64,000 nt of DNA, from positions 62,001 to 126,000 of the forward strand of contig NZ_UXAW01000048.1 of NCBI RefSeq assembly GCF_900609055.1. Direction: 5' to 3'. The DNA comes from Pseudogemmobacter humi. GTDB lineage: Bacteria; Pseudomonadota; Alphaproteobacteria; Rhodobacterales; Rhodobacteraceae. The translations under genes and the position numbers were made by a program. The notes beneath the pieces were generated by a model. The model saw only the letters and a list, made by a program, of their open reading frames with translations. It did no database searches and was not told the DNA's origin. The first letter of the stretch is position 1, and every line of letters starts with the position of its first letter. Shown piece by piece: positions 53,306-61,534 of the stretch.

Positions 53306-53571
53306 TAAGGGCGCGCGTCAGCGGCAGGCTCTGGTCCACCCGCCATATCGGCACGCTGCCCACCGGGGCGTTGCTGGAAGTCGAAACCGAAACCGGGGCG
53401 AAGCTGATCGCCTTCGACCCTCTGGGCTGTGCCGAGGGCGAGGCGGTGCTGGTCACGCAGGGCTCGGTCGCGGCGGGATGGTTCACCGACCGTCAGGCCC
53501 CGATCGACGCGCTGATCATCGGCTCGATCGACGAAGAATCCGCCGGGAAACCGGCAGCGAAACGCAAGTAA
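53302..53571 (+). CDS. BMC-P shell vertex protein (EutN/CcmL family)
   Basis: This 89-residue protein is of the EutN/CcmL type, whose pentamers cap the vertices of the microcompartment shell. It shows the beta-barrel pattern RARVSGRLWSTRHIGTLP and AFDPLGCAEGEAVLVTQGS, ending with ALIIGSID. The C-terminal tail is basic. The ATG overlaps the stop of the previous gene. It is the only vertex protein in the locus, so one type of pentamer would serve all vertices. Confidence 0.92.
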   Translation: MIRARVSGRLWSTRHIGTLPTGALLEVETETGAKLIAFDPLGCAEGEAVLVTQGSVAAGWFTDRQAPIDALIIGSIDEESAGKPAAKRK

Positions 53572-53583
53572 GGGAGTTCTCAA

Positions 53584-53865
53584 ATGGCTAATCTTGCAAT
53601 CGGAATGATCGAAACCAAAGGCTATGTCCCCGCGCTCTCGGCTGCGGATGCCATGGTCAAGGCCGCCAATGTCGAGATCATCGCCCGCAACGAAGTGGGC
53701 GGCGGTCTGGTCTCGGTGGTGGTGCGCGGCGATGTGGGCGCGGTCAAGGCCGCGACCGAGGCCGGGGCAGAGGCCGCCGCTGCGGTGGGCGAAGTCACCG
53801 CCGTTCATGTGATCCCGCGCCCGCATGCCGACCTGGCCAAGCATTTCGACGCGGTGAAGGGCTGA
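53584..53865 (+). CDS. BMC-H shell protein (hexameric facet tile)
   Basis: This 93-residue single-domain BMC protein forms hexamers tiling the facets. It starts [27 protein letters not shown] (first residues shown as [17 protein letters not shown]) with the edge Lys in the usual place. The pore loop is VGGGLV, and it ends [14 protein letters not shown], the canonical tail. A strong AAGGGAG ribosome-binding site fits high expression. It is the only BMC-H gene in the window. Confidence 0.95.
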   Translation: MANLAIGMIETKGYVPALSAADAMVKAANVEIIARNEVGGGLVSVVVRGDVGAVKAATEAGAEAAAAVGEVTAVHVIPRPHADLAKHFDAVKG

Positions 53866-53895
53866 GGCCCGGACGCGCGCATGAGGAACTGAGGC

Positions 53896-54519
53896 ATGAC
53901 AGAGCTTCGCGTCTATCTTCCCATCGAGGATCTTCAGCCCCAGTTCGCGGCTTATCTTTCCTCGCCCACCAGGGCGAGGGGATACCCGCCCTTCGCGGGC
54001 CAGCATTCGCTGATCATCGAGGTCTCGCCGGCGCTGGCGATCCACCGGATAACCGATCTCGCGCTGAAATCCGCGCCCGAGATGGAGCCGGGCATCCTTT
54101 ACACCGAACGTCAGTTCGGCCTGCTGGAGCTGCATTCCGACCGGATGGAGGATCTGACCGCCGCGGGTGAGGCGATCCTGCAAGGCATCGGCGCGCAGCC
54201 CGGCGATCAGCTTAAGCCGCAGATCCTGTATCACGATATTATCGAAGACCTGTCGGATCAGCATGCTATCATCCTGAACCGCTCGCGCGATGCCTCGATT
54301 CTGGTGCCGGGCGTGGCGCTCCTGATCTACGAGATGGCCCCGGCGCTGTTCGCCTGCGTGGCCGCGAACGAGGCCGAGAAGGCCGCGCCCAATGCCGTGA
54401 TCAACGATGTGCAGATGATGGGTGCGACCGGCCGTCTGTTCATCTCGGGCACGCTGGAGGACATGAGGATCGCACGCGACACGATCACCGCGAAGCTGGA
54501 GGCCATCACGGGAAGATGA
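53896..54519 (+). CDS. BMC-T shell protein 2 (tandem BMC domain trimer)
   Basis: This 207-residue tandem-domain shell protein is a paralogue of the first BMC-T, with matching anchors at LQPQ (residues about 13-16), TERQFG, DQHAIILNRSRD, NEAEK and MMGATGRLFISGT. Identity looks about one third by eye. Having two different trimers may give the shell two pore types. It follows the BMC-H gene after 30 bases, and a GAGG precedes the ATG. Confidence 0.88.
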   Translation: MTELRVYLPIEDLQPQFAAYLSSPTRARGYPPFAGQHSLIIEVSPALAIHRITDLALKSAPEMEPGILYTERQFGLLELHSDRMEDLTAAGEAILQGIGAQPGDQLKPQILYHDIIEDLSDQHAIILNRSRDASILVPGVALLIYEMAPALFACVAANEAEKAAPNAVINDVQMMGATGRLFISGTLEDMRIARDTITAKLEAITGR

Positions 54520-54526
54520 CCTGAAA

Positions 54527-54550
54527 GCGGCCACCGGCAAAAGGGGCCGC
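54527..54550 (+). promoter_or_regulatory. hairpin between shell and transporter genes
   Basis: GCGGCC (54527-54532) pairs with GGCCGC (54545-54550) around a 12-base loop, just past the second BMC-T stop. It may reduce readthrough from shell genes into the transporter genes. Weak evidence. Confidence 0.3.
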
Positions 54551-54609
54551 AGCACGACGCGAGAGGCGGATCAACCGCCCGGATACGCCATCAACATGGG
54601 AGTAGACAG

Positions 54610-55740
54610 ATGATTACGAGAAGACAGTTCTCGCTGGGAGCCGCCGGTATGGCCGGTCTTTCGGCCCTTTCGCTGCCTGGCCGTGCCCTGGCTGACCGTA
54701 ACAATCAGCTCAATATCCTCTGCTGGGAAGGCTACAATTCCGACACGGTGCTGAACCCGTTCCGCGCCGCGCATCCCGGCGCCACTGTGCGCGCCGAAAG
54801 CGGCACTTCGGACCCCGAGATGATCAACCGCCTGCGCGCGGGCGAGATCGGCACCTGGGATCTGATCAACGTGAACCAGCCCTGGGCGCGGGGGGAACTC
54901 CTGCGCGACAACCTGATCAAACCGCTGAGCAAAGAGCGGTTCATGCCCTGGTTCGACAAGATGACCCCGGAATTCGCGAAACCCTATGCGCTGGCCTTCG
55001 CGGACAACGGCGATCTTCTGGGTATGCCGCAGCGCTACGGGCCGTTCTCTTTCGTGGTCAATACCGACAAGATCAGCCAGGACTCGGCCGAGGAACAGGG
55101 CTGGAACCTGTTCTTCGACCCGGCGATGAAGGGCCGCTACGGGCTTCTCACCTACGACAACTGGAACGTGATCCACCTTTGTCTTGCCGCCGGGCTGAAC
55201 CCGTTCCAGCCGGTCGAAGGCGCGGATGCCGAAAAATTCGCCGAGACCTGCAAGCAGATCGTCGGCGGCGCCAAGCTGATGACCGACGATCTGGTGGCGA
55301 TGAACACCGCGCTGATCAACGGCGAGATCGACGCCTATTTCACCGGCGGCACCTATACCGCCTCGCCCGCGCGCTATGACGGGGCCACCTTCGTGCGCGC
55401 GATCACGCCGCGCTCGGGGCCGGTCGATGGCAAGGGCGGCGTGGTCTGGGTCGAGCTGACCTCGGCGGTGAACAACCCCGATCCGTCGTCTCTGGCCGAG
55501 GATTTCCTCGAATTCGTGCAGCAGCCCGAGATATGCAAGGCGGTGGCCTTCTCGGAGGGCACCTACAATCCGATCGCCCAGATGGGCGACCCGGAGGTCA
55601 TGGCGCTGTTCGACGAAGAGATGCTGGAGGCGATCCAGTTCGACACGCTGGAAGCCGAACTCGCGCGCTGCCTCGAATTCGATGTGGTGCCTTCGTATGA
55701 CGCCCTGCTGGCGACTTATGTCGCTGCCCGCCGCGGCTGA
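54610..55740 (+). CDS. polyamine-type ABC transporter substrate-binding protein (PotD-like) of the BMC locus
   Basis: This 376-residue periplasmic binding protein of the spermidine/putrescine (PotD) family has a Tat-type signal (TRRQFSLGAAGMAGLSALSL, cleavage near ALA-DR). The family core follows (LNILCWEGYNSD, DLINVNQPWARGELL, GPFSFVVNTDKIS). In this operon its ligand is probably a small amine such as aminoacetone or 1-amino-2-propanol (inference). The ATG follows GGGAGT. A strong hairpin follows the gene. Confidence 0.87.
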   Translation: MITRRQFSLGAAGMAGLSALSLPGRALADRNNQLNILCWEGYNSDTVLNPFRAAHPGATVRAESGTSDPEMINRLRAGEIGTWDLINVNQPWARGELLRDNLIKPLSKERFMPWFDKMTPEFAKPYALAFADNGDLLGMPQRYGPFSFVVNTDKISQDSAEEQGWNLFFDPAMKGRYGLLTYDNWNVIHLCLAAGLNPFQPVEGADAEKFAETCKQIVGGAKLMTDDLVAMNTALINGEIDAYFTGGTYTASPARYDGATFVRAITPRSGPVDGKGGVVWVELTSAVNNPDPSSLAEDFLEFVQQPEICKAVAFSEGTYNPIAQMGDPEVMALFDEEMLEAIQFDTLEAELARCLEFDVVPSYDALLATYVAARRG

Positions 55741-55762
55741 GCCCCGGCGCCTCGCGTAACAT

Positions 55763-55789
55763 CCTGCCGGGCTCTTCGCGCCCGGCAGG
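55763..55789 (+). terminator. strong hairpin after the PotD-like gene
   Basis: CCTGCCGGGC (55763-55772) pairs perfectly with GCCCGGCAGG (55780-55789) around TCTTCGC, followed by CGGTTTTCC. Between a binding-protein gene and its ATPase gene this probably works as a partial terminator or mRNA stabiliser. Confidence 0.6.
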
Positions 55790-55819
55790 CGGTTTTCCCG
55801 CCCCAATTGAGAGAGACCG

Positions 55820-56920
55820 ATGCTCGTCCAGCCTTTCGTGCGGATCGATAATGTCACCAAGCGTTTCGGACGCTTCACCGCGCTGGACCGGATCAGCCTC
55901 GACATCGCCGAGGGCGAGTTTCTGACCATCGTCGGCCCCTCGGGCAGCGGTAAATCCACGCTGATCCGGCTGCTCGTCGGCATCGACGACGTGACCGAGG
56001 GCACGATCAGCCTGAACGGCAGCCGGATCGACACCGTGCCCGCGAACAAGCGGCCGACCTGCATGGTGTTCCAGTCGCTGGCGCTGTTCCCGCATATGAG
56101 CGTGGGGAAGAACATCGAATTTCCGCTGAAGCTGAAAAAGGTTACGCCCGCAGACCGCCGCGCCCGCGCGCTGGAGCTGCTGCGGCTCCTGCGGTTGCCG
56201 GAAGATTACTACGGCAAGATGATCGGCCAGCTTTCCGGCGGCGAGCGGCAGCGGGTGGCTCTGGCCCGCGCGCTGGCTTTCGATCCCGAGATCATCGTCT
56301 TCGACGAGCCCCTGTCGGCGCTGGATTACCGGCTGAGGAAGACGCTGGAGAAAGAGCTGAAGGATCTGCACGGCCGCACCGGCAAGACCTTCGTCTACAT
56401 CACCCATTCGCTGGAGGAGGCGATGGTGATGTCCGACCGCATCGCCATCATGCGCCGCGGCCGGTTCGAGCAGATCGCCAGCGCCGAAGAGATCTACTCC
56501 CGCCCGGTCAGCCGTTTTGTGGCCAGCTTCATGGGCGAGGTGAATCTGTTCGACCTGGCGGTGGACGGCGCCGGCCAGCCGGTCTGGCAGGGCGCGGGTG
56601 TCACCGCCGCCCCCGGCGCGCTGACGCTGGCCCCGGGATGGCAGGGCGCGCTGATGGTGCGCCCGGAACTGGTGCGTTTCCTGGCCCCTGGGCAAAGCGC
56701 CGATTTCACCGTGCAGGGCCAGATGGCGGCGGAATACGCGCTCGGCTCGCGCATCCAGTATTCGGTGCAGACCGAAGGCGGCATGGTGATCACCGTCGAG
56801 CGCCCGTTCGAGGCCCGGCACCACGGCGCCCCGGGCGCGCCGGTGGCTTTGGGCTGGGACCGCGATGCGGTGCATCCGATCGCCGGAACCGGGGAAGGGG
56901 GCGGCGATGGAAAGGCTTGA
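55820..56920 (+). CDS. polyamine-type ABC transporter ATP-binding protein (PotA-like)
   Basis: This 366-residue ATPase has Walker A GPSGSGKST, signature LSGGERQRVALARAL, Walker B IIVFDEPLSALD and the switch His in ITHS. The C-terminal TOBE-like domain runs from about residue 240. It energises the adjacent permease pair. Its end overlaps the first permease gene by 14 bases. Confidence 0.9.
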   Translation: MLVQPFVRIDNVTKRFGRFTALDRISLDIAEGEFLTIVGPSGSGKSTLIRLLVGIDDVTEGTISLNGSRIDTVPANKRPTCMVFQSLALFPHMSVGKNIEFPLKLKKVTPADRRARALELLRLLRLPEDYYGKMIGQLSGGERQRVALARALAFDPEIIVFDEPLSALDYRLRKTLEKELKDLHGRTGKTFVYITHSLEEAMVMSDRIAIMRRGRFEQIASAEEIYSRPVSRFVASFMGEVNLFDLAVDGAGQPVWQGAGVTAAPGALTLAPGWQGALMVRPELVRFLAPGQSADFTVQGQMAAEYALGSRIQYSVQTEGGMVITVERPFEARHHGAPGAPVALGWDRDAVHPIAGTGEGGGDGKA

Positions 56921-57761
56921 ACACCGGCTCGGCTTTCTGACCGGCCTGCCGATCATCGTCCTCTTGCTGATCAGCTTCATCATGCCTTTGTTCGTGGTGG
57001 CGGGCTTCGCCATCATGCCGCAGCGCGTGTTCGAGCTGGCGCATCTGCCGGATTTCTCGTCCTTCGCGGTGATCTGGGAGCAGGGCTATTACAAATCGCT
57101 GCTGCGCTCTCTGGGGCTGGCGTTCCTGACCACGGCGATCCTGTTCGTGGTCTGCTGGCCGCTGGCTTACGGCATGGCCAAGGTCTTCGGCCGCTTCACC
57201 CTGGTGATCACGCTGGCCGTGGTGCTGATCCTGTTCGTCTCGGAAAACATCCGCCTGTTCGGCTGGACGCTTTCGCTGATGAAGGGCGGGCTGATCGAGG
57301 GCCATCTGCGCGCCTGGACCGGGCTGAGCTTCGAGAGCCCGCTCTATGACTGGCCGGTGATCGTCTTCGGCATGGCTTACGTCTATTTCCCCTTCATGCT
57401 GTTCCCGCTGGCCCAGGGGATTTCGCTGGTGCCCGACGACGCGCGGCTTGCGGCCTCGGACCTTGGCGCCAGCCCGGCGCGGATCCTGTTCGAGATCGAA
57501 ATGCCGCTCGCCGCGCCCGGGATCATGGTCGGCAGCCTCCTGACCTTCGTGCTGTCCGCCGGCGCGGTGGCCGAGGCGAAACTCCTCGGCGGGCGCTCGG
57601 TCGTGGTGCTGACCGACGATGTGGAAAGCGCCTTCACCTTCGGGCAGAACTGGCCGCTCGGCTCGGCGCTCTCGCTGATGCTGATCGTGATCGTCGCGGT
57701 CCTGGCCATGGTGCCGATCAGCCGGATCAATCTGGATGCGATCATGGGGAGGAAGCGATGA
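56907..57761 (+). CDS. polyamine-type ABC transporter permease (PotB-like)
   Basis: This 284-residue inner-membrane protein has about six transmembrane helices and the EAA loop (DDARLAASDLGASPARILFEI, shown as AASDLGASPARILFEI). The ATG at 56907 follows GGGGAAGGGGG and lies inside the end of the ATPase gene. Its stop overlaps the next permease gene (ATGA). Confidence 0.88.
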   Translation: MERLEHRLGFLTGLPIIVLLLISFIMPLFVVAGFAIMPQRVFELAHLPDFSSFAVIWEQGYYKSLLRSLGLAFLTTAILFVVCWPLAYGMAKVFGRFTLVITLAVVLILFVSENIRLFGWTLSLMKGGLIEGHLRAWTGLSFESPLYDWPVIVFGMAYVYFPFMLFPLAQGISLVPDDARLAASDLGASPARILFEIEMPLAAPGIMVGSLLTFVLSAGAVAEAKLLGGRSVVVLTDDVESAFTFGQNWPLGSALSLMLIVIVAVLAMVPISRINLDAIMGRKR

Positions 57762-58552
57762 AACCCGTTTCCAACACCACAAGGATCGCGCTTTACCTCT
57801 ACGGTTTCCTGATCATCGCGGTGCTTTATCTGCCGCTGGTCTCGGTCGGCTTCGCCTCGGTCTCGAAAGCGCGCTATCTGACCTTTCCGATCAACCGCTA
57901 CACCAGCGAATGGATGGTCCAGGCCGTCACCAGCCCCAATGTCCACGACCTGGTGCTGACATCGCTGAAGATCGCCGTCTCGGTCACGGTGCTGTCGATG
58001 GTGATCGGCTTCTTCGGCGCGCTGGCCTTCGCGCGGTTCCAGTGGAAATACCGCAACCTGTTCCAGAAGCTGATCCTTCTGCCGATCTTCTTCCCGCAGA
58101 CGGTCCTGGGGCTGGCGCTTTTGATCTGGTTCTCGGCGCTTGGCATCCAGCCGAGCTGGAAAACGGCCGTGGTCGCGCATCTGGTGTGGATCGCGCCGAT
58201 CACCACGCTGATCATCGCCATCCGCGCCTATGGGTTCGACCCCGCGCTGGAAGAGGCCGCGCGCGACATGGGGGCCTCGACGCTGACCATCCTGCGCGAG
58301 GTGACGCTGCCTTTGCTGATGCCCGGGGTGATCTCGGCGGGGCTGTTCGCCTTCCTGCTGTCCTGGGGCAATTTCCCGCTTTCGCTGTTCACCACCGGCG
58401 TCGATTCGACGCTGCCGAAATGGCTCTATGCGCGGATGGTCTCGGGCTACACGCCGCAGATCCCGGCGCTTGGGGTGCTGTCGGTGGTGGGATCGGCGCT
58501 TCTGATGACCATCGGGTTCCTCGTCTTCCGCTGGACCCGCCGCCGCGCCTGA
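57758..58552 (+). CDS. polyamine-type ABC transporter permease (PotC-like)
   Basis: This 264-residue second permease subunit has about six transmembrane helices and an EAA loop (EEAARDMGASTLTILREV). It overlaps the PotB-like gene by four bases. The dehydrogenase gene starts 35 bases downstream, so transporter and enzymes are in one operon. Confidence 0.88.
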   Translation: MKPVSNTTRIALYLYGFLIIAVLYLPLVSVGFASVSKARYLTFPINRYTSEWMVQAVTSPNVHDLVLTSLKIAVSVTVLSMVIGFFGALAFARFQWKYRNLFQKLILLPIFFPQTVLGLALLIWFSALGIQPSWKTAVVAHLVWIAPITTLIIAIRAYGFDPALEEAARDMGASTLTILREVTLPLLMPGVISAGLFAFLLSWGNFPLSLFTTGVDSTLPKWLYARMVSGYTPQIPALGVLSVVGSALLMTIGFLVFRWTRRRA

Positions 58553-58587
58553 GCACGCGCGGACCAACCATAACAGGGAGAAAGACC

Positions 58588-59367
58588 ATGCTGACATCAC
58601 TGAAAGGCCGCAGCGTCATCGTCACCGGCGGCTCGAAAGGGATCGGGCGCGGCATCGCGCGGGTGTTCTCGCGCGCGGGCGTCAAACTGACCATCGTCGG
58701 CCGCGACCGCGCCGCTCTGGATGCGGCGGTGGAGGAGATGAACGCCGCCGGTGCCACCGCCCGCGCCGCCACCTGCGACGTGAGCGATTACGACCAGGTG
58801 CAGCGCATGGTCGATGAGGCGGCCGAGGCCCAGGGCGGGCTGCATGTGGTCTGCGCCAATGCCGGATCCTTCCCGCAGGTGAAGATGGTCGACATGACCT
58901 CCGCCGACTGGGATGCGATGATGGCGAACAACCTGCGCTCGACCTTCCTCTGCGTCAAAGCCGCGATCCCGCATTTCGAAAAGGCGGGCCGCGGGCGGGT
59001 GGTCGTCACCTCGTCGATCACCGGGCCGGTGACGGGCTATCCGGGCTGGGCGCATTACGGGGCCTCGAAGGCCGGGCAGCTTGGCTTCATCAAGACCGCC
59101 GCGATGGAACTGTCGCGCTACAACACCACGATCAACGCGGTGATGCCGGGCAATATCGTGACCGAGGGTCTGCAAGGGCTGGGCGAGGATTACCTGAAGA
59201 CCATGGCCGCCTCGATCCCGCTGAAACGGCTGGGCGATGTCGAGGATATCGGCAATGCGGCTTTGTTCTTTGCCTCGGACGAGGCCGCCTATATCACCGG
59301 CCAGCAGATCATCGTCGACGGCGGCCAGATCCTGCCGGAATCGCTGGAAGCTCTGGAATCGATCTGA
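58588..59367 (+). CDS. SDR dehydrogenase, predicted 1-amino-2-propanol dehydrogenase
   Basis: This 259-residue short-chain dehydrogenase has the cofactor motif TGGSKGIG (residues 13-20), NAG at 91-93, and the catalytic Ser143, Tyr157 and Lys161 (YGASK). The C-terminus ends VDGGQILPESLEALESI. In the Mycobacterium RMM/AAUM operon the SDR interconverts aminoacetone and (S)-1-amino-2-propanol. The same role is inferred here from operon content, not from substrate residues. GGGAG precedes the ATG at 58588; the frame extends upstream into potC without similarity. Confidence 0.82.
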   Translation: MLTSLKGRSVIVTGGSKGIGRGIARVFSRAGVKLTIVGRDRAALDAAVEEMNAAGATARAATCDVSDYDQVQRMVDEAAEAQGGLHVVCANAGSFPQVKMVDMTSADWDAMMANNLRSTFLCVKAAIPHFEKAGRGRVVVTSSITGPVTGYPGWAHYGASKAGQLGFIKTAAMELSRYNTTINAVMPGNIVTEGLQGLGEDYLKTMAASIPLKRLGDVEDIGNAALFFASDEAAYITGQQIIVDGGQILPESLEALESI

Positions 59368-59379
59368 GGGGGGAAAGTC

Positions 59380-60387
59380 ATGGCTCATGACACCATGCCG
59401 CTTCAGGAGATCCTGAAGCATCTGGAGCGGCTGGCCAACGACTCGCTGCCGCTCTGGCCGGTGCCTGAGGGGGCGACGGCGCGGCTGATCAACGTCTCGG
59501 AGAACGCGACTTATCTGGTCGAGGCCGGGGAGTTCCGCTCGGTCCTGCGCATTCACCGCCCGGCCTATCACAGCCGCCGCGGGATCGGGCAGGAACTGGC
59601 CTGGGCGCGGGCCTTGTCCGACAGCGGCATGGTGCTGACGCCGCCCCCCATTGCCGGGCGGAACGGCGATCTGGTGCAGGAGGGGCGCACCCCCGGCCTG
59701 CCGGAACCGCGCTTCATGGTGATGTTTCAGTTCGCCGAAGGCCGCCAGCCCGACGAGAACGAGGATCTGGTGGCGCCGTTCGAGGGCCTCGGCGCCATCG
59801 CGGCGCGCACCCATATCCATTCGCAGACCTGGCAAAAGCCGGAACCGCTGGAGCGGCTGGTCTGGGACACCGATGCCGTTTTCGGCCCGCGCGCGAACTG
59901 GGGCAACTGGCGCGATGCGCCGAACGTCACCCCCGCGGTGCGCGAGGTGCTGGAACAGGTCGAGACGACGATCTGCGCCCGGCTCGCCGCCTTCGGCAAG
60001 GGGGCGGATCGTTACGGGCTGATCCATGCCGATATGCGGCTGGCCAATCTCTTGATCGACGGCGAGACCACGCGGCTGATCGACTTCGACGATTGCGGGC
60101 TGGGCTGGTTCCTTTACGATTTCGCCGCCGGGATCAGCTTCATGGAAGACCACCCCCAGGTGCCCGCCCTGCGCGCGGCCTGGGTGAAGGGCTACCGCTC
60201 GGTCCGGGCGCTGTCGGATGACGAGGAACGCGAGATCGACACCTTCATCATGCTGCGCCGCATGGCGCTGCTGGCCTGGATCGGCAGCCATATCGAGGCG
60301 CCCGAACCCCAGGCGATGGCGCCGCATTTCGCCCGCGTCTCGGCGGAACTGGGCCGCGCCTATCTGGCGAAATTCGCACCGGCCTGA
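59380..60387 (+). CDS. APH-fold kinase, predicted (S)-1-amino-2-propanol kinase
   Basis: This 335-residue kinase belongs to the aminoglycoside phosphotransferase / choline kinase fold. It has the Brenner motif HADMRLANLL (catalytic D218, N223) and the metal-binding DFDD (D235). In RMM/AAUM loci a protein of this type phosphorylates (S)-1-amino-2-propanol, making the substrate of the phospho-lyase. It should not be read as an antibiotic-resistance gene. GGGGGGAAAG precedes the ATG. Its last 28 bases overlap the end of the convergent GT2 gene. Confidence 0.84.
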   Translation: MAHDTMPLQEILKHLERLANDSLPLWPVPEGATARLINVSENATYLVEAGEFRSVLRIHRPAYHSRRGIGQELAWARALSDSGMVLTPPPIAGRNGDLVQEGRTPGLPEPRFMVMFQFAEGRQPDENEDLVAPFEGLGAIAARTHIHSQTWQKPEPLERLVWDTDAVFGPRANWGNWRDAPNVTPAVREVLEQVETTICARLAAFGKGADRYGLIHADMRLANLLIDGETTRLIDFDDCGLGWFLYDFAAGISFMEDHPQVPALRAAWVKGYRSVRALSDDEEREIDTFIMLRRMALLAWIGSHIEAPEPQAMAPHFARVSAELGRAYLAKFAPA

Positions 60388-61412
60388 TCCGTCAGCGCGC
60401 GCGCGTCGCCGGTAATGCCGTAAAGATGCGCGGCGCGGTCCTCTGCCGGGCGCCGCGCCGCGCCCGCCCCGGACCAGCGCACCTGTTCGATCAGGAACAG
60501 CGGGCGGCGCTTGGTCTCGTTGAACACCCGGCCGAGATATTCGCCGAGCACCCCGAGCGCGATCAGTTGCGTGCCGCCAAGCAGCAGGATGGTCAGGAAC
60601 AGGGTCGGGAAGCCCTGGACATCCTCGCCATAGATCAGCGTGCGGATGAAATAGAACCCGCCCCCCGCGAAAGCCGCCAGCGCCAGCACGAAGCCGAGCC
60701 AGGTGGTCATCCGCAACGGCGCGGTGGTGTAAGAGGTGATCCCCTCGATCGAGAGGTTGATCAGCTTGACGTAGTTCCATTTCGTTTTGCCCGCGAAACG
60801 CGGCTCTCGCACGTAATCCACCGCGACCGAGGGGAAGCCGATCCAGGCGAAGAGGCCCTTCATGAAGCGGTGCGTCTCCGGCAGTTGCAAAAGCGCGTCG
60901 AGCGAGCGGCGGCTCATCAGCCGGAAATCCCCCACGTTTTCCGGCAGATCCACCGGGCCAAGGCGCCGCATCAGCCGGTAGAAGCCATGGGCGGTCGCGC
61001 GTTTCAGCCAGCTGTCGCCCTGGCGCAGGGTGCGGCGGCCATAGGCGATGTCCCAGCCCTCGCGGTAGCGGGCGATGAATTCGGGGATCAACTCGGGCGG
61101 GTCCTGGAGGTCGGCGTCGATCACCACCACCGCATCGCCGGTGGCGTGGCACAGCCCGGCGGTCAGCGCGATCTCCTTGCCGAAATTGCGCGACAGGTTG
61201 ACCACGGTGATATTGCCCTCGCGCGCGGCCAGCCCGTGCATCACCGCGAGCGTGCCGTCGCGGCTGCCGTCGTTGACGAAGACGATCTCATACTCCTGGC
61301 CCAGGGGGGTCAGCACCCTTCCGATCCGGGCGGTGAACTCGGCCAGCCCGTCCTCTTCGTTGAAACAGGGGCAGACGACCGAGATCAGTCCGGGGTTGGG
61401 TCGCTGTTCCAT
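60360..61412 (-). CDS. GT2 family glycosyltransferase with C-terminal membrane helices (DPM/ArnC-like)
   Basis: This 350-residue enzyme has an N-terminal GT-A domain (VVCPCFNEEDGLAEF, VFVNDGSRDGT and VIDADLQDPPELIP with the metal-binding DAD). Two C-terminal transmembrane helices follow (about residues 232-255 and 265-290). It is expected to transfer a sugar to undecaprenyl phosphate on the inner membrane. It is divergent from a GT39 gene that could use such a lipid-linked donor. Sugar and acceptor are unknown. Confidence 0.87.
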   Translation of the reverse strand: MEQRPNPGLISVVCPCFNEEDGLAEFTARIGRVLTPLGQEYEIVFVNDGSRDGTLAVMHGLAAREGNITVVNLSRNFGKEIALTAGLCHATGDAVVVIDADLQDPPELIPEFIARYREGWDIAYGRRTLRQGDSWLKRATAHGFYRLMRRLGPVDLPENVGDFRLMSRRSLDALLQLPETHRFMKGLFAWIGFPSVAVDYVREPRFAGKTKWNYVKLINLSIEGITSYTTAPLRMTTWLGFVLALAAFAGGGFYFIRTLIYGEDVQGFPTLFLTILLLGGTQLIALGVLGEYLGRVFNETKRRPLFLIEQVRWSGAGAARRPAEDRAAHLYGITGDARALTDQAGANFAR

Positions 61413-61534
61413 AAAGCCGTTCCGCCAGAATTTTTCCGCGCCCGGGCCATGACCCCGCCCCGCGGTTGAGAGATGCCGGGCCAGAGTGTTACATGCCGGG
61501 GGCCTTGTCCACCGGCGTAAAAGGGAAGCGTTCC

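Noticed and set aside
59380-60387. Aminoglycoside resistance gene (APH motif)
   Set aside because: The Brenner motif is shared by choline, hexosamine and amino-alcohol kinases. The gene is inside a BMC catabolic operon next to an SDR, which fits an amino-alcohol kinase and not drug resistance.
49382-60387. Microcompartment of the Pdu, Eut or glycyl-radical type
   Set aside because: There is no B12-dependent diol dehydratase, ethanolamine ammonia-lyase, glycyl-radical enzyme or activase. The enzymes present fit the RMM/AAUM type instead.
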